This document shows positions 23,018-34,361 of a stretch of 64,000 bases of DNA, piece by piece. The stretch spans positions 78,001 through 142,000 of the forward strand of contig JAPFQT010000391.1 in the NCBI GenBank assembly GCA_027627225.1, read 5' to 3'. The translations under genes were made by a program, and so were the position numbers. The DNA is from Congeria kusceri (Eukaryota; Mollusca; Bivalvia; Myida; Dreissenidae). The notes below the pieces were generated by a model. It was given only the letters and a program-made list of their open reading frames with translations. It had not been told where the DNA came from and did not search any database. How positions within the stretch are numbered: position 1 is the first letter of the stretch; each line of letters starts with the position of its first letter.

Positions 23018-23615
23018 ACAGTACTTTCATTCTCAGTGATACGCCACTGCTTATGGACTCGTTGAGTAGCCACTGAGATACTGATTGACCGGGTGGTTTA
23101 TGTGTCAAAAAAAGACGCAAAGATTAAACAGCTACCGTCTCGTCGTTCACAGACTGAAAAACGTTTCTTTCCTAACATGTATGGTATTGTTGCCGTATAT
23201 ACTGATTTTCGAGTCTTGAATATGCGTGGTTGATTCGTAAATGCCACTGCCACCACGCCAGTAAGGAAGGAAAGCCCCGACGAACCTTGTAAAATGTGTT
23301 TGATTGACAAAACTGTACCATGGCAATGTTGGAACAAAGGGTGACAACTATTGTATACAAAGGGTTAAAAACAGCACCAATATTATTGGCACTATCTTTG
23401 TGTCTATTAAAATGGCATATAAAATATCCAGAAAAACAAGAAAAAGCACCATCGTGGTGGTAGCAAAAGTAAATATCAATGATCAGATTGACTAGACGCT
23501 CGGTCATTATAGCTTTTAACTCTCATCAAATTTTTTTGTCCGGCTGACGGAGCTCAAAACCTACACTTAACAAAGTAATAAAACAGAATGGCCTTGTTGT
23601 ATTAACGATAAGAAT
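23018..23615 (-). mobile_element. LTR-like block, copy without gag (solo-LTR candidate)
   Basis: It is collinear with 37599-38215 over about 600 bp: CTCAGTGATACGCCACTGCT, CTCGTCGTTC, ACATGTATGGTATT, ACTGATTTTCGAGTCTTGAA, CCAGTAAGG, AAAATGTGTTT, ATATAAAATATC, TCGTGGTGGTAGCAAAAGTA, TCTGACGGAGCT-like, AACAGAATGGCCTT. The other copy abuts a gag-like start on the minus strand, so the block fits an LTR plus leader in minus orientation. No terminal TG/CA or target duplication could be fixed by eye. Confidence 0.45.
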
Positions 23616-24795
23616 GACATATTTTTGGTCATCAACCATGAATGCAATTATAAAACTCACAAACCGAACCAACAAATCATCTGGATCTATCAATTTGAAA
23701 TTTGGGTCATCGTCTGGTTTGTCAATGATATGGGCCGTATGTGACTTGGTCCATCATGAATTGGGCCGTCCTGACTCTAGATCTACACGGCGGAGACTGG
23801 TGCATATTTCAACAGGCAAGTTTATGACAATGTAACTCTAAAAAACTTAAAGTCTTTCCTAAGGTAGCATGTGCAGCTCGAGTTTAAACAAAAATGTTGA
23901 ATTTGTTTTTGAATTCCTTTAAACCCAGTTAAAATTTAATAATACACATTTTTACCAAAAAAAGACATATAGTTGATTTTGCTATTACTCAATGAAATTG
24001 CCAGAAGAAACTAAGTTTTGCCAGTTGAAATATTAGTCACGAAAATTTGGGAACAAAGTTAAATTTGAGCCCTGGAGGTAACTCTATAAAGGATTTTGCT
24101 TGAGTGATTTCCCTTTTTTCAACTTTGAAATTTTGCTACGATTGATCGGTGTAACACCTGACCAGGCAGAACACTAATATGTGGTCCTATTATGACAGCT
24201 TGGGTATTGCAATTAACATATGTATCAGTAATGGATTAAACTCTAAATTGATAACAGGCATCCACTTTTACACTTCTAGAATATAGGGGCCGCATCATTC
24301 CGCGAAACCATTGATGCCGACTTAAACAGAGGCTGCACATCGGGTTTGCTTATTATTTACTGAAAACAAACTGTTAACTAGTGCACATTACCTGTTTTAT
24401 ACAAAAGTAATTTTTGATAGCAATCAATGCGTTATTTCTTCAAACAGATAATACTTATAAATGGTATTTTTTAAACCAGGAACATTATTTATAAAAACTT
24501 TCAAATCATGACATTAACATATCCCTGCATATGGTTATGAAAGAGTACCTACGTACATGCGAATGAACGCATTATGTCTGCTGGTGTTTTAATTATTTGT
24601 TCGGTAAATATTCATGGTTGTCATAAATTCACGCAATGGCGGGATCTTAAAATGTGCGAAAATTAGACCTCCGCGAAAATTAGTGATTCCACAGTATTTA
24701 GCATAATATGGAGAATTTCAAACGGTCTGTGGCCGTTGGCTGGGCTCATATACATAGGCTTCCTTTGATTCAGTTTCCGTATAGCACAAATGGTT
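23616..24795. other. Non-coding; short GCGAAAATTAG doublet
   Basis: GTGCGAAAATTAGACCTCCG then CGAAAATTAG near 24653-24685 is a short metazoan-type dispersed motif. The rest shows no structure. Confidence 0.4.
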
Positions 24796-25731
24796 TGAGC
24801 TATACTACTCACCCGTTCATCGGCGTTGGCGTAATGCACTTGTTAAGGTTTGCGTGCAACAAGTCCATATCTCTGTAACTACTACAGATATTTGGTTGAA
24901 ACTTCACATGTGAGTTTGGGGTCATTATTTGAGGTCACTGACCAAGGCCCATAACTCTGACCTGCAATTTAGCAGAATTATGCCCCTTGTACTTAGAAAT
25001 TCAGGTTAAAGTTTGCTTGCAACAATTCCATATCTCTATAACTACTACAGATATTCAACTGAAACTTCACACATGACTTCAGGGTCATTACGAAAGGTCA
25101 CTGAACAAGGCCCATAACTCTGACCTGCAATTTAGCAGAGTTATTCCCCTTTTTGTACTTTCAAAACTTTGTAAAATTCAGGTCAAAGTTTGTGTGCAAC
25201 AACTTCATATCTCAGTATCTGCTACAGATATTCAATTAATGCTTCAAACATGTCTTCAGGGTCATTATATAAGGTCCCTGGCCAAGGCACATAACTGTGA
25301 CCAGCATTTTAGCCTAATAATTCCCCTTTTTGTAGTGATAAAGGCTAATAACTCTGCCGGGCCCGGCTTGCTCAGCAAGTAGAGCCCTGGACTGTCAATC
25401 CGGTGATTGTGAGTTCGAATCCCAGCCCGGCCACATAACTTGTGTGGGGATTTGTCATAAAATTATTTTTACGGCCATTCTCCCCCAACCTCTGATTCAA
25501 GTAGGGCAGTTGTCGGTTACTGGCATAAGTATGTACACTTTGTACTGGTAAACCGCTTAGAGCGGCTAAGCTCGCCCAGGATAAGTGTCTTTAGGTTAAC
25601 TGACCGCCGTGATATGACTGAAATACTGTTAAAAACTGCGAAAAATCCAAATAAACAAAACAAACTGACAAAGCGGTTGAATAGTCAAGCGTTGAATAGT
25701 CGAGCGCTGCCCTAAGACATTTCTTGTTAAT
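24796..25731 (+). mobile_element. Family B tandem-core element, complete but interrupted by a SINE
   Basis: 5' part GAGCTATACTACTCACCCGT, then about three units of roughly 170 bp (ACTACTACAGATATT, AAACTTCACA, GGGTCATTA, GGCCCATAACTCTGACC, TTTAGCAGAATTATGCCCC). The 3' end has GGTTGAATAGTCAAGCG repeated as TTGAATAGTCGAGCG, then CATTTCTTGTT. The SINE at 25364-25672 splits the last unit. Confidence 0.7.
25364..25672 (+). mobile_element. tRNA-derived SINE (Asp-like head, V-SINE-type body)
   Basis: Head at about 25365-25437: GGCTTGCTCAGCAAGTAGAG (A box), anticodon arm GGACTGTCAATCC with GTC in the anticodon position, B box GAGTTCGAATCCC, end GCCCGGCCA. The body has CCTCTGATTCAAGTAGGGCA, ACTTTGTACTGGTAAACCGC, AGAGCGGCTAAGCTCGCCC and TGACCGCCGTGATATGACTG, and the tail is AAATAAACAAAACAAAC. 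The body looks like the widespread molluscan V-SINE (RUDI-like), from memory. The 5' acceptor side is scrambled (GCCGGGCCCGGC), so it is not a working tRNA gene. Confidence 0.75.
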
Positions 25732-25769
25732 ATATCTTAAAGGGGTTATACTACAGGAGATAAATATGC

Positions 25770-26240
25770 CGGTATTGTGTCAGTGTTTGAGCATTTCTTT
25801 TTGTTGTTTATTGAATTCACCAGTGTTACGAGTAATCTGAATATGCTCTGGGTTTTATATTGGAAGAAAGTGAATACTTAAAGCAATGTTTATACGGATG
25901 ATATTGGGTAGCTGTTTTGATGATCCCATATCATATTATACAGTACTTTTATGTTTCTGACTGGTGATTCTAATGATTCACTGTTCAAAACATTTTATTT
26001 GACAATAGAGCAAGATGTTATTAAAAGTGTTGAGTCATTATAATAATAGATGCTTCCACAAATGTCAATCATATTCAAATTAATTTGCAATATTATCCAA
26101 TCATTGCACTTAATACAAATGCATACAAATGAGCATGACATTTTTGTGGTACTGGTTGTGATTTTGGATGAATGGAAATGACCAAAACCCAGATTGGTCT
26201 ATTGTTTTCTGCTTGATTTATTAAGCTGCATGCTTTCGTC
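25770..26240 (+). repeat. Duplicated modules (second copies of 15.9 kb and 19.3 kb segments)
   Basis: 25775-25845 matches 15890-15965, and 25890-26240 matches 19263-19490. Here the two lie next to each other, while the other copies are 3.4 kb apart with the 60-bp satellite and a family D element between them. Confidence 0.55.
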
Positions 26241-26285
26241 AAAATGGCTCATTGATTTTTTATCAAAATTGATTGATATGAGAAC

Positions 26286-27674
26286 CAGCGTTTTTCCTCT
26301 ATATGAAGTCGGTACCGGAAAACGGTACCATTTCCAATCCGATTTTCTGACCATTTTTCCCAATTTGAAGTTAAAAAATTCCCAAATGTAAGAAAAAAAT
26401 CCAAAAATCCAAAAAGACCCTGAAAGATCGACAATGTTCCTGTATTTTAGTTTTGGTTTACCCAAACGTAAACCTCCACGCACAGCTGCAGGACCTTCTC
26501 CAGGCTGTTTTAGCGCCCCGGTGCCCGAACATATTGAACATATTCGGGGCGCCTAAAATTAGTGTTGCGCTTATAAACATCGCCCGGGGCACGTGTATTT
26601 TATCAATAAATTAGCTGTGTTGACTGCAGCAGACCGACAATTCCTGCTGTGAAAGCTAATCTCTTACGTCACAATGGCCGTTTTTCACGCGAGAAACATG
26701 TACACCCACTCTATAAAGTTAGTGAATGATCAAAGCGAGTGTCACTTCGTCGAAAATTTTAACAATTTACAGTTATTCCTAAGCCGCAATCAATCACCAT
26801 AAAGCACCGCCCTGTAGGCCGAGTTTCAACATGCAGTAAAATCGATATGAGCCAATAGCAACGCTCAGTTTATCTTCGCTTTGGAACGACGTTATGACTG
26901 ACCAATCGGCGCAGTTGGCATGTATCCACACACAAGTAACCTTATACGTGCGTCAAGCGTATTATCGACCTAAAAAGTAAATGAGCTTTCGTATTTCATA
27001 ATATGCACACTTATTTATTTAATAAATTTCATAACTTAAAAAAATAAACTGCGAAAAATCAGTCTCAAATACGCTAATATGAAATCGTAATCGGAAAAGC
27101 CTATCCAGTGTTACTGCTCAGTGGTGTAGTTTCGTAAACACAAGCAGTCTTGTTTGCGTACATGTATGCCATGTAAAATCCGTGTTTTCTGCAAAAGAGC
27201 GCGAAATGTCTGCTGACAACCACGACGTCACGTTCCACGCATGGAAAGCGTGCGTGTACCGACCATGTGCTTTATAAATACAGGTCTTTAACATTTGACG
27301 CGTGTAGGCACAACGTGCACGGGAAAATTCTCCCGCCGTTTTTGCAAGAACAAAGCATTATAATATGCATGTATTTTAATCAACATGAATGTTTACAAAA
27401 AAATGAAAACGTGTCAGCCTTAATTTTAAGAGCTAAAACGCACCAGACGCATATGACACATGTCGCAAAAAAAAGTTCGACGTAGGGACCGGGGCGCCGG
27501 AGAAAAAATCCTGTGTTACTGTTAACAGCTAGGGAAAGTAACTTACTGTTTTTACATCTGTTATGACATTTTTTATTGAAAGTGATAAAATTCCCAATTT
27601 GGCTGAAAACGACGCTAATTTTCCCAATTTGACCGGTAGCGGTACCATTCCGAAAGTGGTGAGAAAAAACGCTG
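26286..27674. mobile_element. hAT-like DNA transposon, 1.39 kb, non-autonomous
   Basis: The ends are inverted: left CAGCGTTTTTCCTC, right complement CAGCGTTTTTTCTC. Beyond that, both ends carry GGTACC-rich sequence and CCCAATTTG in inverted arrangement. The 7-mer TGAGAAC stands directly outside both ends (26279-26285 and 27675-27681). A CAG...CTG terminus with a 7-8 bp target duplication fits hAT (usual duplication 8 bp; one base may be lost). No transposase reading frame is visible; the 101-codon minus frame across the right end is chance. The interior is CpG-rich and promoter-like. Confidence 0.7.
26640..26960. promoter_or_regulatory. CpG-rich promoter-like block inside the hAT-like element
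   Basis: A CRE-like TTACGTCA is followed by CAATGGCCG. Two CCAAT-type boxes (GAGCCAATAGC and GACCAATCGGCG) and frequent CpG stand out against the AT-rich window. It may be the transposon's own promoter or captured host sequence. There is no evidence of transcription in the sequence itself. Confidence 0.35.
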
Positions 27675-27681
27675 TGAGAAC

Positions 27682-28227
27682 ACACTTTATTTCATAACAA
27701 TCGAAGTATAGAGACAGATAAGCATGTTGTAGTGGAGATGTCACATATTCTAGGTCTAAACCATGAGGGTTCAAAAAATAACTCACAAGGAAACAATAAT
27801 ATGTGTAATGTCCAATGTTTATTATTAATACCAGTACTTTAACTCTCCAATGAAATAATTTATTCTAATTATCCACTGTTACCCTAGAAATAATTGTTTA
27901 CAATATAATGTTGTTTACCCAGATCAAGTGTACCCTGCTATATACTTAGTTAAACAGCTTACTATATAATAAACATGGATTTGACTCAATGATTGTTAAA
28001 GATTAACTAGTGCAGACAAGGCATGATAGTTGAAGTAAAAAACGTAAAACATACATCAAATTTCCATCAGGTAAAATTAAGTTCACGTCATGTTTATATT
28101 TTCAAGCAGACAAAATTCCTCCTGTTGAATAAAGCATGTCAGCTTGCCAGAAGAAAGTTAACATTGTTCTGTATGTAGATAAAGCCTATGTTTATTTAAA
28201 CACTCTTTCTTAGAAGAATCAGTGTTT
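27682..28227. other. No feature seen
   Basis: AT-rich non-coding sequence between the hAT-like element and the duplicated block. Confidence 0.5.
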
Positions 28228-29220
28228 TTCGGCATAGCTGTCTAAGATCACTTTTGACCTAGATTTCTTGCAATAAATACACAGCCGGAAAATTGAATGC
28301 CAATATAATTGGGCAAATTGTCTAATTTTAGGGAATGCAAACTTCAAACAATGGTTTAACGTATACCAATAACTGTTGCATACTTTTGGGGATTAAACAT
28401 TTACATAATTGTTTACATAAAATGAAGTTATAAACATATCCTCACGTATACTCTAGAACTGAGGCTAATTATGAACGTATTTTCTCATTGTATGCCATAA
28501 ACAGAATGCTATATTTATTCACGTAACGAAATAACTATTTTGTTTAGCGTACATTTATATAAGCGGTACGCTGTATAAATAGCAATTGTGCAATGTTCCC
28601 ATTCAAAAATTTCATTCACAGAGTTGCCGTTCCATGTAACCGATTGATTCTAGCGAGTTCATCACATTCCAGAATCAGTAGTGTCATTCTAAAAATAGCG
28701 CGCGTAGCAAGCAACCGTTGTATACTCCTACATGCATCAATAATAGCGATCAGAGAATCATAAACCTAAACATTTCAATAAATGGGGAATTTATATTTAT
28801 AAACTTACTGTTAATTTGATTTAAAATTGTGGTTACAATTTATTAACGATTATTTATAATTTGCATCTTTCTATCAACTTCTCCAGTAGATGTTATTTAA
28901 TCTGTAAACAGGTGCTACATTTTCTATACATAAAATGTTATGAAAGAAGATTCGGAATATGTTGAATCGTTATTCGCCTAGCATGAATACACAATTTGCT
29001 ATACTAATTATACACAGGAACCCTTGATATATCATATTTCTACTGATATAATTTAAAATCGTCATAGTCTAATGAATTTTTATGTTTGCGTTATCAAAAA
29101 TAAAGTCTTGACATTTCAAAAATCGCTGAATGTTCCCTGACTATTGCTTTTTATTGGGATATACAGTATAAATGCTTATTTGACTTCAAATCGTTATTAT
29201 TAGATTAGATAACTAACATG
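28228..29220 (+). repeat. 1.0 kb duplicated block, copy 2 (first copy 1617-2660)
   Basis: See 1617-2660. This copy has extra sequence around 28550-28660, including GTATAAATAGC (TATA-like), that is shorter or absent in copy 1. The right limit is where similarity fades after GAATGTTCCCTGACTATTGC and an ATTTGACTTCAAA segment. Confidence 0.75.
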
Positions 29221-29939
29221 AATGGTATATTACCGGTACTATAAATAACTATATAGACTCGTCTGATACATAATAATTTTAATTCATTCCCGAAATTATT
29301 TTCTTACATTGTTAATTTGTTAAAATGGTTTGACAAATTCATATAACAATTATGTTAACCTAAATTATTTTGGTTATTCATATATCACTGGTGGAAACAT
29401 GGAGCTGTATGATTGGTTTATTCACCGCATATATATTACTGATAATTTTATTTAATTTTTAAAATAAAAATTTATCTCAAATTAACTTTTGGGTCCGAGA
29501 AGTTTTCTTATATTGTCATAAAAATCTGGGGTCCATTAAGTCTCCTAATATTGGTGGGGACCAAAACATCTGGGGTCTGAGAAGTCAGGTAACCGATCAT
29601 CTTGGCCGTTTGTTTAGGTAGTTTTTAAATGATATCTCAATAATAATTTCAAAGCCGATTGTCTTTTTTAAAGACATTTCTTGTATGTGTTAACAGTATC
29701 TACAACAGAGACTATTTCCTTATGACCAATAGACACCTTATAAGCATGGATATTACAGGTCTATAGGAGGACAATTCTTAATCAAAACTGATTTCTGGCT
29801 AGATGTCTAGTCGGAGTTCTAAGAAATATATTAACTATCAACTTTGTTAATTCTGCTCATGTGCTTGCCTATATGAAAGAAAGTATGTGCTTGTTAAAGA
29901 TCTGCACCATTTATTCAACTAAATCTCTGATAAAATGTC
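29221..29939. other. Non-coding with a short imperfect repeat
   Basis: Around 29485-29590 a GGGGTCCATTAAGTCTCCTA-like motif of about 40 bp occurs about three times (GGTCCGAGAAGTTTTCTTAT, GGTCTGAGAAGTCAGG). The rest is featureless and may hold decayed LINE sequence 5' of the next entry. Confidence 0.4.
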
Positions 29940-30080
29940 TATGTTCCTAAGAGTTATGATAAAGCTAACACTACATTTTTCAGTGTAGCCATTAATGACT
30001 GGAATTCATTACCAGATTCCATTAATGATTAGGCTACACAAATTAATGAATCGTTTCTCAGGCACTTTTTATCAAAAAAT
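29940..30080 (+). pseudogene. LINE reverse-transcriptase ORF, C-terminal remnant
   Basis: The frame starting at 29940 reads through YVPKSYDKANTTFFSV, then AINDWNSLPDSIND, a TAG stop at 30030, then ATQINESFLRHFL. The WNSLP block followed by a short amphipathic tail is the hallmark of the extreme C-terminus of many non-LTR retrotransposon ORF2 proteins. The in-frame stop and lack of upstream RT motifs make it a dead 3' fragment. The LINE clade cannot be told from this piece. Confidence 0.65.
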
Positions 30081-31851
30081 CATGAGGGAGGGCACATTTT
30101 TTTATTAAAGTATTTTTTTTTCTCTTTTCTATTGGTACTATGTAATGGCTTATTAAAAGATGTAAATAAGTATGGAATAAAGACAATTTTAAGTTTTAAT
30201 AAGATAAGCATCCCTTTTAATAAAATTCTAAATATAGATGTATTAATTGTTCATGATGCAAATGGTCATTTATGCCAGCTGACTTCAAATTGATATACCA
30301 TTAGCATTAAAGGACTTGTATTTGTAGAATTTAACTTCTCGTAATTCATATTTTTATAACTGTCAAAATAGGAGTTATTTTTTAAATAAATCACCAACAA
30401 TTTTTGGAAAGGAAAATCGACACCTGTCAATGCAGCTGACACTTTCGTTTGTTTCGTTTGTTTCCATAGGACTTACATTGACACAGATTTTCTTCAAAAA
30501 AATATGGGATGCTATTACACAAGCAAAAGCATCTTCAAAACAAAAGTTTAAATCAACAAATAGACAATATTTATAAAGGTTCCCAATCGAATATGTCTTT
30601 TTTTGTCTAAGTTGAGATTTACACAGTATTTCACAATTTGTGTATATCCAATTTATATAATTATATCAGACTTAAAGAAAGTTACTGGAAATACCGAAAT
30701 CTCCAAAGAGTTACTCTTCTTCTGCTCTGTAACAATGCGGATTTGTTTAATTTTAAACAGCTTTCCATGGAATCTACTTCAATACATCGAATTTTAGTAT
30801 GAATTTTTATTTGGTGTTTATTTGTCCGAAATCTGTTTTTTTATTTACGATGGGCATTCTATACTGTTTTGTTCAAAAGCGCTTGGTATGAACGGAATAT
30901 ACTATAATGTACATGCTGGTTTACTCCAGAGTCATCACCAGTTGTCGCATACAAAAAAAGATAATAAATTACCAAAATGTTAACAATTAATAGATATTAA
31001 TGTGTAGTTTTTGTATTTTGTTGGATAACAAACCCATTAGAAACAATTTCTGCAAAGTTTAATTTTATATTAATATATTTCTGGACTGCTGCTTTGAAAC
31101 CTGGGCGCGATTGTCAAAAAATAGCTTTTTTTTTGCATGAAATCAAATTTGTAGCGGGCTATAAAAAATGTTACGGCGCTGCCTGAGAAACAGCCTTAAA
31201 GGTTAGATAAAATAGATCAATTTAAAACAGCTGTTAAGATTGCAACAAATAACTGAATTGAACGCTGTGATGTAAATGTGCTTTTATGTTGATGGAAAAA
31301 TGCTATTGCCTAGGTTAAACCAAATTGTGTTTACAGAATACGTTACAGAAACATAATAATTTATGAAACTTCCACATATTTGACGTTCAATGTTCGTATA
31401 TCAGGAACATGTTTAAACATATACAATCTGTAGCTGACCACATTCACATACACACATCTAGAATTATTATTTATTCACTGAACTGTATGTCATTAAATAA
31501 CTCACACGTGCACAGCCATACTCATCAATTGTCTTTAAATGTGCTATGTGCTATGCTATGTGTTTTTTTTTCATTTAAACAAACTAACTGACAGACAAAC
31601 ATTTTTTACACAAAATATTGTGAAAGATACTTGAATAATTGCATTGTGAACTAATCAGGCAAGTGATGCCTACTTGGGGTCAGTTTCACTGACGTATATG
31701 ACGTGCAATACTTGATCACGTTATATTATGTCTTTCTCTTGAATGCGTAAAACAATATGAACTTTGGTGTGATTGTTAAGGCTAAAAAATGTTTGTTTCA
31801 GATTACATGACCAAAAAATCAAGGTAGGCATTTATGGATGTTGTCATTTTT
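30081..31851. other. AT-rich non-coding sequence
   Basis: No exon, RNA or array recognised. Several short open frames are low-complexity. Confidence 0.5.
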
Positions 31852-32619
31852 ATGCTCCCCGAAAAGTTTCGGAGGAGCACATAGTCGCCGCTTTGTCAGT
31901 TCGTCCTTCCGTCCATCTGTCCGTCCGTCCCATTTTCATGTCTGGGCAATTTCTCAGCAACTACTTGCCAGAATTCAATGTAATTTTATGGGAAGCTTCA
32001 TTACGAAGAGGAGGTGTGCATACTACCAGGTCGTTCCGCTTCAATGATTTTTCTTAGAGGTATGGGACTTGAAAGATTTCTGAAAAGGTATATAGTACTT
32101 AATTCTTAACTTTCTTGTCCGGGCCATTTCTCAGCAGCTACTGGCTGGAATTCAACAAAACTTTATAGGAAGCTTCATATATAAGAGGAGGTGTGCATAC
32201 GTTCTGCTTTAATGATTTTTCTCCGAGTTATGAGACTTTGAAGATTTCTGATATCAGTATATAATGCACAATTCTTGACATTCTTGTCCGGGCTATTTCT
32301 CAGTAACTACTGGCTGGAATTCAACAACACTTTATGGGAAGCTCCATTGCTAAGAGGAGATGTGCATGCTACCAGGACATTCCGCTTCAATGATTTTTCT
32401 GAGAGTTATGGGACTTTGAAGATTTTTGAAATCAGTATTTAGTGCACTATTCTTGACTTTCTTGTCCGGGCTATTTCTCAGTAACTTCTGGCTGGAATTC
32501 AACAAAACTTTATGGGAAGCTACATTACCAAGAGGAGGTTTGCTTATTATCAGGACATTCCGCTTCAATTGCCAAGAGGAGGTGTGCATATTAGCAGGAT
32601 GTTCCGCTGAAATGATTTT
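31852..32619 (+). mobile_element. Tandem-core element with GCTCCCC hairpin (family F)
   Basis: 5' hairpin GCTCCCCGAAAAGTTTCGG then AGGAGC (31854-31879), GTCC microsatellite at about 31903-31930, then about four units of 173 bp with TCCGGGCTATTTCTCAGTAA, CTACTGGCTGGAATTCAACA, CTTTATGGGAAGC, AAGAGGAGGTGTGCAT and TTCCGCTTCAATGATTTTTC. The last unit breaks off near ATGATTTTTGTT, where family E begins. Confidence 0.75.
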
Positions 32620-32900
32620 TGTTCAACTTTTCGTAGAAAAGGCAAGGTTTTCTACTCGCTTCGGTGTCGGCGTTGGCGTAGGCGTCCAAGCTAGGTTAAA
32701 GTTTTTCGGTAAGCTGGTTTCTCAGGAATAGCTTAAATGATTTCATTCAAACTTATAACACTTATTTCCTATATTAAAATGAACTCATAGGCCAATTTTG
32801 ATAACTCTAGTTTGAAATTTGTCAAAATTATGGGCCTTTTTACACTTAGAAATTTTACATATAAGCTACATGGACAAGTTAAAGTTTTTCGGGAAGCAAG
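32620..32900 (+). mobile_element. Family E element, one diverged unit
   Basis: TCAACTTTTCGTAGAAAAGG is a hairpin-type start, then TTCTACTCGCTTCGGTGTCG and one core unit (AAGTTTTTCGGTAAGCTGGT, TCTCAGGAATAGCTT, GCCAATTTTGATAACTCTAG, AAAATTATGGGCCTTTTTAC). It is a single diverged counterpart of the 182-bp array at 62303. Confidence 0.65.
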
Positions 32901-33425
32901 TTTCTCAACTTTTCGTTTCCACTCTCAAACTCGAGCACGGATTAAGCTATTGTAATGAAACTTCAAACATAGATGCCTTATAGCTAGACCCCGGTAGGGA
33001 TTGCATATGGGGTGGGTGGGGTCAAGGTCACTGTTACTAAAAATAGAAAAATGGTTTCCGCTCAATAACTTAAGAACGCATTGAGTTATGTTAATGAAAA
33101 TTTATACATACATACCTTATATTGAGACCTCGCTTGGGATGGCATATGGGGTGGGTGGGGTCAAGGTCACTGTTACTAAAAAAATAGAAAATCGGTTTCC
33201 GCTTTATAACTTGAGAACGCATCGAGATATTTTAAAGAAACTACATACATAAATACCTTATGCTGAGACCTCGCTTGGGATTGCATATGGGGTGGGTGGG
33301 TTAAAGGACAAGGTCACTATTACTAAAAATAGAAAAACGGTTTCCGCTCAATAACTTGAGAACGCATCAAGATATTTTAATGAAACTTCATACATAGATA
33401 CCTTCTATTCAGACCTCGCTTGCAT
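32901..33425 (+). repeat. Family A array, about 3.6 units
   Basis: Units of about 145 bp: AATAACTTGAGAACGCATYG, AGATATTTTAATGAAACTTC, ACATAGATACCTTATATTGA, GACCTCGCTTGGGATTGCAT, ATGGGGTGGGTGGGGTCAAG and TACTAAAAATAGAAAAACGG. It directly follows the family E unit, as it does at 63290, so the two may form one composite element. Confidence 0.7.
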
Positions 33426-33565
33426 ATAACTATTATCTTTTCATTCAATGTTGATTAAACTTGCACAGTTTGTATATGGCCATAAGATCTCAGCTGGGTG
33501 CAACGATGGGCCAGATAGAATCAGGAAAACCATAGTTATAACCCTTTTTACGATAAGATATTCAG
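33426..33565 (+). repeat. Family I single unit
   Basis: CTTGCACAGTTTGTATATGG, CATAAGATCTCAGCTGGG and ATAGTTATAACCCTTTT match the array at 6171. Confidence 0.55.
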
Positions 33566-34061
33566 CGTCTGTGGTTATTTTGCATAAAGGAATGTCAATT
33601 AAACACCATAAAAATTCAAATCAATGTAACTAACACTAGATCCGAATGGCATACAATACTCAAATACTAAATAATACTAGCAGTTCACGCCTCATACCAT
33701 TCAGTGTTTTTTTAACCTTTGGGGGAAAGGTGGTGGGGCCCTTCAGACGGGGAATTTTACGACGAAGGGGAATTTCTTTATGCAGAAAAGCATTAAAACA
33801 GTTGTACATTCTACTTTGTTATAAATCATTAATCAATTGTTTTGCTACAAATGATAATGTAGATTATGCACAAACTTGGTTTGTTAAAAAAATAGCTGGG
33901 ATTGTTTACAAAAATTCGTCTGTCTTAGTCCATTATATGACACTGAAACGCAAGTGTGAATGTACTTGTGGAAAATGGGCGTAGTATAGATAAATATAGT
34001 TCTCATTCATTACCTTGGAAAATACAGACACAGAATTATATAGAGGAACGTGTTAGAATCT
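33566..34061. repeat. Mostly featureless; G-rich dispersed fragment at 33695-33775
   Basis: GGGGGAAAGGTGGTGGGGCC then CAGACGGGGAATTTTACGAC matches, in opposite orientation, 54150-54235. A 112-codon open frame crosses it but has no recognised domain. Confidence 0.5.
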
Positions 34062-34232
34062 AAATAATTGACGGGTTAGTGCTAATTCTTGTGGTTATAA
34101 CCAACAGTTTGTCGTTCCGATGCTTGTTATCAAACCACATGGGCTATTGCCCTCATGGTTTAATTCCTACGCATTTGAACTCCAAACCGTTGGTTATTAC
34201 TGCAATAGCCAACGCTTACCCGTCAATTATTT
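34062..34232. mobile_element. 171-bp imperfect palindrome (hairpin MITE)
   Basis: Outer arms AAATAATTGACGGGTTAG and CCCGTCAATTATTT, then GGTTATAACCAACAGTTTG against CAAACCGTTGGTTATTAC. The inner arms CAAACCACATGGGC and GCCCTCATGGTTT are centred near 34147. It carries TTTAATTCCTACGCAT (34168-34183), the core word shared with the hairpins at 44392 and 59533. Non-autonomous; superfamily unknown. Confidence 0.8.
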
Positions 34233-34361
34233 CTTAATTATACATCATTGCAAAACATCAAATTTATTGCTTTTTAACATGTCAAATGCCATGTCATATC
34301 ATTTCAATAGCGTTGTGCATTATACAAAAGCTGTCATTTTGTGCTGTTAGGCCATTCTGTT

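Noticed and set aside
25365..25437. Functional tRNA-Asp gene
   Set aside because: Acceptor stem is scrambled and the sequence continues into a SINE body and A-rich tail.
26199..27786. Open frames at the ends of the hAT-like element as transposase
   Set aside because: All are under about 100 codons, in conflicting frames, and lack hAT-family motifs.
33646..33984. 112-codon frame containing FGGKVVGPFRRG-like sequence
   Set aside because: The striking part is a dispersed G-rich repeat also found inverted at 54.2 kb.
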